Assembly: GCA_013396525.1 (NCBI GenBank)
Contig: VWYX01000665.1
Coordinates: 351,917 to 415,916, forward strand
Length of the DNA: 64,000 nucleotides
Source of the DNA: Chaetorhynchus papuensis
Taxonomy: Eukaryota > Chordata > Aves > Passeriformes > Rhipiduridae
Direction of reading: 5' to 3'
In this document: piece after piece, positions 10,701 to 21,300 of the stretch
Numbering within the stretch: the first letter of the stretch is position 1
Layout: every line of letters begins with the position of its first letter
Notes under the pieces: generated by a model
Databases searched by the model: none
What the model saw: only the letters and a program-made list of their open reading frames with translations
What the model was told of the DNA's origin: nothing
Program-made: the position numbers and the translations under genes

Positions 10701-11710
10701 GCTCCACTTCCCTCATTCTGCTCCACGAGCCAGGGCTGGCTGGCAGTGGCCATTTCTAGATACGCTTGGTTCACCTGGCTGAAATCACTGGGCTCTGCTT
10801 GGATTTTTGACTGCAAACACTTGGACTGGGCACCGGATTTCTGCAGCTTGGGATGGTGCCTCAGGAGGAGTGCACTACAACCTTGCTTTATAGCACCACA
10901 GTTCGTTCTGTTCGTTGCTTCTTTGTTGCATTTCAGGACAGATCTCACTCGGGAATCTTTTTTATCCTCCTCAGTAACACATTTGCTAATTTCTTGCTGC
11001 TTCTTCTCATTCAAGAACTGCACTATTTCAGCATGTATGCTCTGTTCAAAGGAGTCATCGCTGCTGATGCTCTGAGGGGAAGCCGGCTGGAGCCTTTTCC
11101 CAATTCCCAGGTGGTCAGACAGGTACTCTTCAGAGAGCATCTCGGCTTTAAATTTAACGGGGAGGAGGTTACTGGCCACTTTGTTCTGGGAGAACTCTCT
11201 CTTAAACCTTTTGTCTCTGCTCACATTCTCAGAACGCTCTGCATTCCTTGGCAACGACTGGGCACTTTTGCCTTTTGTTTTCAAGTACTCCTGGATGGCT
11301 TCCTCTATACCTCGGTCCACAGAATCGTCGCTGTCAGAATCGAGCAGGAGAGGCCCAAACTCCACGTTCTCCTCCACTTCAGTGTCATCGGAATCCTCAG
11401 GGCACCCACACTGGGTGTACTGAGGATGCTTCCGCAGCAACGTGGTGCTGGATGTGACTCTGGTACTGGTGCCTTTCTCTGCCTTCTGTTTCTTCTGCAT
11501 AACACAGCCACACTCATTGTTCATACCCAGGGCAGGCTCTTGGCTTTGCAGGTTGTTTATGATCATCTGAACCTTGGCGCTCACAGAGGTCCTGGTGACG
11601 CCGCTGTCGGATTCAGGGAAGCAAACGGGGTATCTACAATTCCTTGCTGGTCCAAAGGACTCCCATTTTGTCTGAAGAGCTACCAGAGGAGGAGCATCCA
11701 TAAGGAACAT
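7736..11710 (-). CDS. PPP1R26: Protein phosphatase 1 regulatory subunit 26 (PPP1R26)
   Basis: PPP1R26 is a nuclear and nucleolar regulatory subunit that binds and inhibits PP1 (known for the human protein). The frame is 1324 residues in a single exon, against about 1209 in human. The N-terminus MFLMDAPPLVALQTKWESFG matches the human start, so ATG 11710 is used. The in-frame extension upstream begins only at a TTG. A PP1-docking RVxF motif, KVRF, lies at 742-745 within a basic KKKVRFSETE stretch. A degenerate acidic-helix motif of the form DSDDSIEQEIRxFL recurs six times (near 124-146, 217-239, 354-378, 530-548, 707-730 and 847-866), each an acidic Ser/Asp patch followed by an amphipathic helix. 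SCRADTSAELMCAEAILDI (472-490) is another strongly conserved block. The last 350 residues are poorly conserved and Cys/Glu-rich. The stop codon lies inside a GTAAGT, a perfect splice donor, so the true C-terminus may differ. The orientation relative to PIERCE1 and MRPS2 is as in human. Confidence 0.94.
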   Translation of the reverse strand: MFLMDAPPLVALQTKWESFGPARNCRYPVCFPESDSGVTRTSVSAKVQMIINNLQSQEPALGMNNECGCVMQKKQKAEKGTSTRVTSSTTLLRKHPQYTQCGCPEDSDDTEVEENVEFGPLLLDSDSDDSVDRGIEEAIQEYLKTKGKSAQSLPRNAERSENVSRDKRFKREFSQNKVASNLLPVKFKAEMLSEEYLSDHLGIGKRLQPASPQSISSDDSFEQSIHAEIVQFLNEKKQQEISKCVTEEDKKDSRVRSVLKCNKEATNRTNCGAIKQGCSALLLRHHPKLQKSGAQSKCLQSKIQAEPSDFSQVNQAYLEMATASQPWLVEQNEGSGAHYWEPREALIKESMHTSDSSSDDGIEEAIQLYQLEKIRKEAGHAANRVPLQREQFDPKGMADISASLTISSTKSASPQIHKNPISNKRKEIHSKSTGLESTSNDFNKLFKPLKKARHFALPENKIAACELTLQASCRADTSAELMCAEAILDISKTIMPSQMGSDNKSLTADSFFSPELLSSSRCESDSSLVDSDDSIEQEIRAFLALKAQSENLGTKPPSLSRSIQMPLPSDPNSPTRTLEPSLPKTLKLSLSRKRRLKREGRTAKQGASKPPEQLETGLFQPGNYSKFPVLQEERALSSPAELRDAQSSKDPRQQQPMSPKLSGCDGSRCVALDSVNPFLQVQSSTRKPIKNPTQTPEREGSGDESSSLDSDEDLDSAIKDLLRSKRKLKKKSKDQKGQCKKKVRFSETETQLLDEFGNLQQNEWKCKNPSLLKSCLSKPRKAVRENAVRNPPDNIKLPNDKPETMKNLEFNLQLKKGNKPKPVSNQRGAKNRKCAFPAVSDASDSSSVDSDDSIEQEIRRFLAEKAKDSASNSEMQKGDASLDLFRATKQTGNKGKAKQQPVENEIDPVLGQSKKTEVAQQTEEVKNSQRTEGKSAMLAGSGKCASSAENVPTTGQSKAKQGLGGVKGGAAGELPGNATGKSNVHNTEPPKTSRNEGCKVRKVMNAKPRSKRKNTFQLKISSKFIAGLKYARDRKKSMLLNKKQKAECLLTQSSALGMEAASQDTDVLNPLAKGEFSGEITPAIKAPSSSQKLTVGGASPHVAETCAGAEAAPVCLKEAAESCRKADAPGDQFHSHSSLPSQERSVAAGKADKVCRGTSRAENSQMWIEEGVIHKGSWADSTVDAPHPECSVGKADKVSRDPAQQSAQVCSKGGNNQLDKRPDPSLACPRQEFNVTAAAVDNSGGACAENSVQMCIKEEKADRQEEIQVSSSKMEGKIPVLQNREAASEVHQGQEFLTKTCAKFTDLPAGDCPGSLMEKKVSNM

Positions 11711-11771
11711 TCTAGCAGACCACAGCAAAGTCCACAGGGGAACAGATTTTCAGACTGGGGTCTCCTCCATC
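11711..11771 (-). other. PPP1R26: 5' UTR part of the main PPP1R26 exon with a six-codon uORF
   Basis: A strong acceptor (pyrimidine-rich, TTTCTTTGTTTTAG) ends at 11772, so the coding exon should start at 11771. One base in, an ATG at 11770 opens a six-codon upstream frame that stops at TGA (11752-11750), 39 bases before the main ATG. The uORF and acceptor are seen directly; an effect on translation is inferred. Confidence 0.65.
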
Positions 11772-13686
11772 CTAAAACAAAGAAAAAAAGGAAAATATTT
11801 ATGACACGCGTGCCTTCTAGAAATTCTATGTAATAATCCTGGTAATAAAAATTGTAAATTATTAACACTCAGAACTACTGTGCCAGATAATCACAGGAGT
11901 TACTCCTCGACATCACTTGAACGGGTAAATCAGTCACTACTGCCATTGGGGATAAGGCAGAGCACTCATCTTTTGTGGTTTGCAGTATTTTCTGCCAAAA
12001 TCATAACCCAATTCAGGTAATTATCTTCACTTCTGAAAATCTTCCTGCGCTCTCCAGTCCTTTTTTGCATGTGCTCCTAAATAATGATGTACTGCCCAGA
12101 CCCACAAAGACTCACTGTGATGATACCCAGTGCACTAAGGTTGTCTCAAACTTTGTGGCAAGAGAGAAAGAACAATTTTAAGGAATTCTTTCATAATAAA
12201 GTAGAATTGGTGGGAGTGCAGAACCCAGCAAAATATTGTGCCTGTTGTTTCCTTTGGCATATCTGCCCTTTTTAAGGAACACACAGCTCAGCTTTCCAGT
12301 TTCCCAACGAAAGCAGTGCTGGCTGTGTCCACACGGTGCAGGATGGGTGGATGTGGAGACAGCTGGACCGTGATCTGGGATGGTGGGACACAAACCAACT
12401 GCTCCTCAGAGAGCAGAGCACTCACACAATATCCCAAAACAGCTTTTATTTGATGTGACTTGGCATTAAACACACAGGCAGCTGAGGGACTTGGGGCAGC
12501 TCAGAGAGAAGGAAAGGGAACTTATTTCTTCCTGAAACACACTCTACAGCAGTAACCCCGAGACATCAATCATCCGGCCTCACTGCAGGATAAAAGCTCT
12601 TGGCAAACACAGATCTTTGGGAGTGCACAAAGGCAGGATGAAGAGTAGGAACTATTCTTTGTGTTCCAGTAGAAACCGCAGACAGAACGAAGCTTTGATT
12701 TGTGGCAGAGTGAAAAAAAACCATCCACAAAACTCCAGTGAACACCCCAAAGAGTTCACCACCTCCACATGGTCCCACGAGGGTTGAAGGCTTCACCTGC
12801 AGCATCATTTGGATCAAGGGAGACAGTAATTCCCAAAAAAACTACAGCAGGTGGGTGGCTCTTCAAGCCCAGGCTCTGCACAAACACAGTGAGTCCCAAC
12901 TGCAGTGGCACTGGACTCTGCCAACCTAGAGGGACACAATTTTCCCTCTGAAACCTCCCTGACCTTGCTCTTGTCAATTATTCTCTAGTTCTGGTTTCAA
13001 ATTAATCAGTGGCATTAAATATTTTAAAGGATTAATGACTCTAAACTCTTTAAAACTTCGATTTATTTACTACTGAAAGGTAACAGACAACCAGGGAAGA
13101 CAATTCTTTGTCACTCTTCTGATTTTTCTTTTCCTCTGTGAGAATTCGTCCAAAGCCATTCCTACAGAATTAAAATTTTAAATATTTTGATCAAGACCAT
13201 CCCTCCTTGCTGGCTGGTACCTGGAGCAACCCAACACAAGCTGTTTTAACTTTCACCTTTTTGTCAACTGAAAATAGTTTGGATTTATTTCAGCTCTACA
13301 CACACCAGCAGAGCCCAGTGCTCCCAACACAACCTGTATTTGGCCACGAATTAACTAAAAGCACCTCACAACCCCAACCAACGCAGCCTCCAACACGTTC
13401 ACTTGGGCAAATATAAATTAAAAACATTTTTCCTTGTAATAAGCAGCCAAGGATCAAAAAGACAGAAATTAGGATACCTCATTACCTTGAAGCAATGCAA
13501 TTAACACACTTTAGCTCCCAGCTTCATTAAAAAATAAAACCCCAACGTTTTTCCTATTAACCTATTTCCACAGTTTTCAGGGAAGGGGCAGGTGCCTTTG
13601 CTATCCCACACCTGCGAGAATTACATGGGATTGGGGTGAATTTCTGTGCCTCAACACCCACCCAGGGCACCCATGGACACTGTGAG
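11772..13686 (-). other. First intron of PPP1R26, AT-rich part, with a possible minus-strand terminal exon
   Basis: AT-rich intronic sequence without a recognised gene. On the minus strand an acceptor-like CCACCTGCTGTAG ends at 12842. After it comes an open stretch to TGA at 12756, then about 300 bases of UTR-like sequence ending in AATAAA (12450-12445) followed by a TG-rich segment. This resembles an alternative terminal exon. No protein family is recognisable. Confidence 0.45.
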
Positions 13687-14690
13687 GGGACACCTGGGTG
13701 CTGCCTGAGGGGGGATGTGAGGGGACACTCACCCAGGGGATATTCACAGAGGGTGTGAGGGGAAATGAGGGGACACTCACCGAGGGTCTGAGGGGACCAA
13801 GAGTTTGAGGGGAAATGAGGGGACACACACTGAGAGTCTGAGGGGACATGAGGGGACACACACCAAGAGTGTGAGGGGAAATGAGGGGACACACACCAAG
13901 AGTGTGAGGGGAAATGAGGGGACACACACCGAGGGTCTGAGGGGAAATGAGGGGACACACACCGAGGGTGTGAGGGGATTTGAGGGGACACTCACCGAGG
14001 GTGTGAGGGGACATGAGGGGACACCCACCAGGGTCAGCACCCAGACAGGGGAAATGAGTGGATACACATCCAGAAGGAGGGGGGGGGTACCCTCTGTAAT
14101 TCTGTGAGGGGAAATGAGGGGACATGAAGGGACTCCCACACAGGGGGTACCTACTGAGGCTGTGTGAGGGGACATGAAGGGACCCTCACCCGGGGGGCAC
14201 CCACGGCGGGAATGTGAGGGGACATGAGGGGACTCCCACATGAGGGATACCTACAGAGCATGTATGAGGGGATACGAGGGGACACTCACTCAGGGGATGC
14301 CTACAGAGGATGTGTGAGGGGACACGAGGGGACACTCACTCAGGGGGTGCCTACAGAGGATGTGTGAGGGGACACGAGGGGACACTCACTCAGGGGGTGC
14401 CTACAGACGATGTGTGAGGGGACACGAGGGGACACTCACTCAGGGGGTGCCTACAGAGGATGTGTGAGGGGACATGAGGGGACACGAGGGGACACTCACT
14501 CAGGGGGTGCCTACAGACGATGTGTGAGGGGACACTCACTCAGGAGATGCCTACAGACGATGTGTGAGGGGACACCCCCCCGGTGCGCACCCACAGAGGC
14601 TGTGTGAGGGGACATGAAGGGACACCAACCCGGGGGGCACCCACAGAGGCTTTGTGAGGGGACACGAGGGTACCCCCACCTCGGGAAGCA
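13687..14690. repeat. Compound G-rich minisatellite in PPP1R26 intron 1
   Basis: There are two adjoining sub-arrays. The left part (about 13750-14020) has a 33-bp unit containing TGAGGGGAAATGAGGGGACAC. The right part (about 14270-14560) has a 50-bp unit containing GTGAGGGGACACGAGGGGAC and CTCACTCAGGGGGTGCC. Degenerate copies extend on both sides. Every unit carries two or three GGGG runs on the plus strand, which is the template strand for PPP1R26. Confidence 0.93.
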
Positions 14691-15310
14691 CCCCGGAGGG
14701 GCTGTGACGGGCCCCCCACCCTCGGGGGCAGCCCGCAGCCGCCGCCCGCGGGACCCCCGCGGGGCGCCGCGCCCACTGCCCGCGGCCGGCCGGGCCCTGC
14801 CCGCGCCGCCATGGCTCCCCCTTCCCGCCTTCCGCCGCCCCGGACCCGGGCCCGGGCCTCCCTCGGCCGCCGGCTCAGCGGTGCCCGGCCGCGCCCCCCG
14901 CCCGCCGCCCGGCGCTCACCTGCCGAGAGGAGGCCGACAGCGGGGGACGGGGGTCGGCGGCGCCCGGGCCGGGCTGTCGGCTCCGCCGGGCTCCGCTCCG
15001 CCGCTGCCCGCCGCGCTGGTGCAGGGGCGGGCGGCGCTTCCTTCCCTGCCCCCGGGGAGCGGGAGGCATGCGCCGCAGGGCTCCGGCGGGGAGGCGGGGA
15101 GGGACCGCACCGAGCCGGGGCACAAAGGCAGCGGCGGCCGGTGCCCCCGAGAGCCGGCGCGGAGCGGAGGGAGGGCGGCGGGAGCCCGGTAACGATCGTA
15201 ACGGAAGGGCCGCCGGGGGGAAGGGGCACCGCGGCCTCCTGCCGCAGCCCCGCGGCCACGGCCGGGCTCCAAACCGCGGTCCCGGCGCGGACTGGGGAAA
15301 ACAGCAGCGG
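14690..15310. promoter_or_regulatory. PPP1R26: CpG island, likely PPP1R26 promoter
   Basis: Very dense CpG over about 620 bases. On the minus strand a consensus donor (CTCTCGGCAG/GTGAGCGCC) lies at 14920/14919, giving a noncoding first exon that would splice to the acceptor at 11772. Within the island, GTAACGATCGTAACGG at about 15188-15203 contains two MYB-like TAACG cores. The exact transcription start cannot be read from sequence. The human locus has an antisense lncRNA starting near this promoter, so divergent transcription is possible. Confidence 0.8.
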
Positions 15311-18300
15311 AAAGAACGAGATTGTACCCGACTCTCGTCTCAGAACTATGCGCGGAGAGGAAGGGGGGGGGGATGATCCATCGCTCCCTTCGGGGTGCAG
15401 CGGGGGTGCCAGAGTAGGGGAAAACTCAAAATATCGGCAGGATGCAACACTTGGCTGTCCCAGGTGCAAAGTTTGGGGGTGCAGAACAAGAACTGAGGTG
15501 CAGAGAGCCGAGGCCTCTGCTTTCAGCAGCTGAAGCGGTGGGCGCTGGGGCTCCTGGAGCTGTTGGGTTGTTGGAGGTTTCACACAGTGAAACAGCAAAG
15601 TTTCAGTGCTCTAATTCATTCCTGTTTTCCCCGAGGATGCACTGCCAACCCTATGCTATCATCCTTGTGCTTCCAGAGCAGAACCAAGCTGTGGGATGCT
15701 TCCCTTCGGGACACCCGTTTCAACCTGCTCATTCCTAAAACACACAGAGTGAGTCACAGCCTCTCAGTCTATAAATCTGCACAAGCATTCCCATTCCTCC
15801 TGCCTGGCAAACAAAAAGTTCGTGCCTCAACCCAAAGCGCTGCCTGTTTTCACTTTGTCAGCGTGTTTTGTTTCCCCGTGGGGCTGGAACACCTCTGAAT
15901 TTCTCAGAGGAAATCAGCATCTTTTGGCTGGGTGTCGTCGAAATCACGGGGGAAATGCTCAGGCTGGGTGATGTCAAGTGGGGAACGGTGGGTATGGAGG
16001 GTCCCACGCTGAAAATGGGGTGACTGAGAGCGTTGCAATCTTTTTTGTGCTCACTCTGTGGCAACACATCACAAGATACGGGGCTGACACATGGCGAGGA
16101 ACAGATTTCTACCTGCTTTTATCCCAGAGATTCTCATTTTGGGGAGCACATGTATTTCTGTGCCCTTTCCTCATCTCCAGCTTTACATTCTAATTTTTCC
16201 CCCTCCACCAAACCGGGTCTGACCCCGGGAATGTGGGGCAGGACCATGTTTCAAACCATCCGACACAGTTAGAAAATTTATCTCCTGCTCTTACAACAGA
16301 TAAAACAGAGCCGATAAGACATTTGCCTGTGTGTTCTTGTCCCTGGGATATGTAACATGCTTTTATGTTCTGATCTGGCTCGCTTGAACGAGACTGCTGA
16401 AAACAGCACAGCCAGCATCTGTGTGCGGGAGGAAACAATGGACTTGCTTTTCCTTCACTGCAGAATTGCAGCCTGGAGGTGAGGAAACTTTGCTCCGCTC
16501 ACCATATTCCTCCCTAGTGCCGCGGCAGAGGAAAAGAAAGGGCTCTTGTATTCATGTATCCTCCCGGGCCAAGTCAATTTACATGTGAATGCACTTTTAA
16601 AATAAAATTAAAGTCAAAGCTGCGGCCAGAAGCCTGATAAACGTTTTTGTGCACATGCAGTTGCTTGGGGTGGGTGGGGGGAGGCTGGCTGCTGCTGGAG
16701 AGCTCTGCTGTTCCCAGCCCAGGTGGCATTTGTGGCTCTGCGTGCCACTTTGACTTGAAAGAAGAGCAGAGCCTCTCCCCGAGGTCCCATTAGGGGTGAT
16801 TTGTCTTCCTGATCCCTGCTCTTGGCGGAAATGAGAGCAGTGGTCCCTGTCCCCCGCTGGACGGGTGACAAAGTCACGAGCACTAATTGGGCCCCTCGTT
16901 AGAATGGCTGGAATGGCAGGGAAACATTGACGTTCCCAAAATGAAACATCTCCCCCGACCTTTCGGATCTGCTCCTCCTGCTTGCAGGGGTAGGTGCTCA
17001 TTACAGGTGCCTCTGGATACCTTAGAGCCTGAAACCACAGCTCAGATGATGGCTTTCATTTTTTTTTTTTTTTTTTCAAGCAAGAGAAAGGGCAAGATTA
17101 AAACCAAATTAACAGGAATAAAATGACTCACCAGGCAGATTTTGTTCTCAGGTAACCTGTGGCTTCGTGGCCAATTAATATTCCTACATGGAGCTGTGTT
17201 AAAACACTGCCCATGTGTGCTGTGCTGCTGTTTTTTGGGAATATGGGTCACAGCTGATGCTGGCTGAGGGCACGAGGGAAGCTGATAACCTCGGGTTCTT
17301 CAAAGCCTTTGCTGGCGTCGTTCCCCAAGCATCTCTTTGGGTTTGGGGGCAAAACTGATTCCCAACAGCACAATCCTGCTGTGACCATGGAGTTTTTTGG
17401 GGGGGAAAGCAGCAGAGAAAGGAGGTGGATGGAGCCCAGTGTGATTTTCCCTGACCCTCAGTATTTAGGGTCCATTTTTCACTTGGCTCCACTGAGCTTC
17501 AGGACGCTCAGTGCTGGACCTGCTCCAACATCTCCCTGCCCTCTTCAGCTCCTTCAGTCTGATCTCAGATGATTTATTAGATGGAGAACAACTGGATCAT
17601 CTAGTAACATGGCAAATTGAAGAGTTTAGTTGTTATTTAATAAATGCCAAGGAGACTCATGAGGCCTTGAAGTTATAATAGAAAGATCTAATTTAGGAAA
17701 AAAAAAAAAGGAAGAGAGATGCCTGTGAAAGCTGCCAGGAAGCAGCACTGGGTATTGAACATTTCTATTTACCCTCTGAATGGAACAGAGATGGTCTGAG
17801 CTTCCTTTTAGCAGGGCTGGATGCTGCCCAGGGAAGCAGCACCTGAGGCAGGAGGAGATTCAAGGGCAGTTTTTGGTGGAGCTCAGACCTGGAAGCTGCA
17901 CTGTGTCTTGCCTCGGAAGACATCGTTGCTGTAAATCACCTTTGGCTGACAGATTTTTTTAAGGAAAGAAACCAACCGGATCCACGAAGCAAATTAAATT
18001 GTAATTACAGCACAGAGACGGGTTACAGAATGCATTTAACATTTTTGAGTCAAACCTGGTGGGCTTCCCGTTCATCCCTGACCATTATACAAAGTGCAGC
18101 TGAAGGTCTCTGTGGGGCACAGCTCGTTGCTCTGGAAGATGTCCCTTTTCCTTGTTCATTCCAGGCGTATCTGGCATAAGAACACAACGTGAAAAACACA
18201 ATTTAGTGCCAGGAGTTTTAACTGTAACCCCAACCTTTCCTTGCTACCATGTGGCAGAGACCTCTAAAACATCAAAGCAAATGATGGCCCCTCTCTCATA

Positions 18301-21300
18301 TTTCTGTACCTGGAAACTTTTAATGGTTTTTATATGACTCATTCCTATCTAGGTTAAACGATAAATATTTCATGTTTACAATCCTGGACATGGGCCGTGT
18401 AGGCTTTTAAGAGTTTTCTTTACACAAATCCCTCCTTTCTGTCTATCTCCGCGGGCTTTGCTCGGAGGCAATGCTGTCAGTATTCCCACAAGGACACTTC
18501 CAGCTGGCTCCCGTGCTTGTCACAATTCTGCTTGTGCCCATTAGGTGTCAGACTCTTATCGGCTCAGCCTCCAGTTCCTGGGATTTTGAGGAGAATATGA
18601 GAAGCCAGAGCTGGTGGGGCTTTTCTGGGATGCTTTCTCGCCTTTGGGTCCTACCCAGAAAGGGCAAACTGGTTGCTGCGGTGCTCACTGGGCCACCAAA
18701 CGGGGACTCCGTGCTGGCTTTGTCCCACGTTTTACCAGCTGGGATTCCTCCAGACTCACTGCTCATCCCGGGGCTGCAGAATGAGCATCCACAGGCAGCA
18801 GCTCCTGCCCCAGACCTGCCCGGTTTTGCAGCACGTTTGTGTTTCAGGTCGGCTCTCATCCCTGCATCCCTGAGGTCAGCTCTTCCTCTTGCAGCAGCTC
18901 CTCATACTGCTCTTGGCTCTGCAGGGTCACTGGGGTGTTGTCAGAGCAGTGACCAACCTCTTCCCATCACGTCCTGCATCCTTTTGGGATGAGCAGTTGG
19001 AACAGGGTGTTGATGCTCAGTGCCAAGCCCTGCCAGCGCCACGAGTGCAAGGGGCAGCTCGGATATTTCCTGCACCTCGGGGCTTGGGAGCACGGCTGAA
19101 CACGTGGGGATTCATCTGCAGACAGAAAGCCAGGCTTTGTTTTTTACTTTTTAATGAACCACGTGCAGAGTTTCCCAGAGCAGCACTTTGATTCCAGCCA
19201 CGAGCCAGGATATAAACACGGGAATTTGGTGCCATGGGCCGAGGTGGCTGGTGATGAAAAGGGGTCTGTGAGCTTTAAAATGGCCCATTTAAAGGGCAGG
19301 ATCAAAGATGTACCTTGGGATAGATACCTGCCCTGCTGCATGAAGAAAAGCCAGAGTGAAACAGAGATGCTGCACTCTAGATTTCAAAAAGAAACTGCTC
19401 TGACTTTGTGCTGCAGCTTTAATGGGGCAGAAAGAAAACACAACATGCTCCAGCTGCCCTCTTTACTGCTCCTCTGACTCTCTGCTGAGGAATCCCAGCA
19501 GAGCCATGGACTTGGCCACCTGCAATTACCAGGTCCTGATTTACAGAGCACTCTTCCTGACCTGCTGCTCGCCCAGGAGCATCCCTGCAGCCCCCTCTGA
19601 GGCAGAGGCTGCCGGATTCCTTCTGTGGAGCAACTCCTGATTCCCAGCAGAGCCATCCCGAGCACTGTCCCAGCCCCCATTAGCTCTAAACCCGTGTTTT
19701 TAAGAGGCATCTTCAGCTTTTCAGATCACCTTCAAGGAGCACTCTATTTTTAGCATCCGTGGACTCTCTTGGCTGCAAACAAGCGAAACCTCTCTGCGGT
19801 GAATTCACAACAGGGCAGCTGGCAGGGGTTCAAAGTCTCTGTCTGAGGCTCAGCACAATGGAAATGAGTTGTCCCCGAGGTCCCTGTGGAGCAGGCTGAG
19901 CCCACGGAGCCACCACGGGATGCTGCCTGTCCAGTCCCACCAGGGCCAGGGTGCACAGCCTCACCCAGCGACGCCTTTGCCTCTGCCAAGTGCTCTTTGC
20001 ACAAACGACTTTGATTAAGGATTTGCAAACAGCTCCCGTTTGGTTCAGCGCTTAAAACGCTTCCTTAAATAAGTTTTGGTTCAAGCCAGAGATCACCGCC
20101 GCTTTGAATTTTCATCAGACTGACAAAACACGCCGAGCTGGGGGTTTGTGCAATGCTTTGACTTGGGTTCTTCTCCAGCAAAGCAGCACTGAATGAATCG
20201 CCCTCAGCAGAGCAGCCGTGCAGAGCCAAAGCCTCCCCGCTGCTCTGCAGGGTGAGGAGACCTCCCAGGAGCAGTTCCAGGCTGGTTGGAGCAGTGCTTG
20301 GAAAGCAGGCTGATCGTTATTATCATTATTCGAAGTATTTCTTTTCCCCCAGTCTTCACTCTGCTCCCTCAGTGCCCCAAGAGGTGAAGGGCAGGAGCCT
20401 TGAGCACTCCTGCTTTGTGCCAGCTGCAGCTGCTCACGCTCCACGTGTCCTCCTGCTCTTCATGGCTCTTTTAGGGCCGTGTCATATGGCCAGTGATGGG
20501 AATTTTGGACTAAGTGCAGTGTTGGATTCACCCTCCCATCCTGCAGAGCTGTCGGTGATGGAGAAATGTTGGCTGGGCACTGCAAATGCCTCCAATACAG
20601 CAGATCCATCACAGCTTTGGAGACAGAGCAGGACATCAGATCCTGTCCTAGTAAGCATTGAGAAAAATGTGGGATGCTTTCTCCTGGATAGGGCTTGCGC
20701 TGCTGGCATTGAAGGTCCTTTTAAAGCATTTCCTTATCCTGATCTTGAATCCCCTGGCAGTGGTCTGAGCTCCCTGGAGAATAACCCAAACCCCCTCTGA
20801 TCCTTCCAGCACCCCTCGGGCCACCGAGATGCTGAGAAGACAGTGTGGGGCTATCAACCTTCACCTAAAATGTCCCTCAACAAATTCCTGGCAGTGCCCA
20901 ACAGGCCAGGAAGAATCAGAGGGGAAAAAAAACCCATTCCCATTACCTGAGGTGCTTTTCTTTTTGCTCTCTCCTTGCTGCATCCCACACTGTGCAGAGC
21001 AAGGGCTGGTCTGACCCTTGGCCAGGCTTCCCCGCCAGCTTCCCAGCGTGGCAGGGGCTCAGGAAAGCCACGGGCAGGGAAGGGAAGGTGCGGAGGCAGC
21101 ACCTCGGGCTGTGTGTGCCTGCGTGGGACGGGAAAGCCGGAGCAGCTTGAGCCGTACGTGCTGGGAGGAAGGAACCGGCTGCGAGGAGCTGGTGGGAGGA
21201 GGAGGAGGAGGAGGAGAAAACTGGGTGTCAGCAAACGAGGCAGATTGAGAGCTGAGACGTGTTAGCGGCTGTGTTTGGGATATGATCAACGCTCCCTTGT

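Noticed and set aside
11711..11728. In-frame six-codon extension of PPP1R26 upstream of 11710
   Set aside because: It begins with TTG, not ATG, and the human protein starts at the residue matching ATG 11710.
13557..14241. Frames with 11-residue repeats on both strands
   Set aside because: The 33-bp repeat unit is a multiple of three, so frames stay open by construction. The sequence lies within an intron.
14540..15598. 352-codon minus-strand frame over the CpG island
   Set aside because: High GC removes stop codons. The product is Pro/Ala/Arg-rich, and other frames over the same DNA are equally open.
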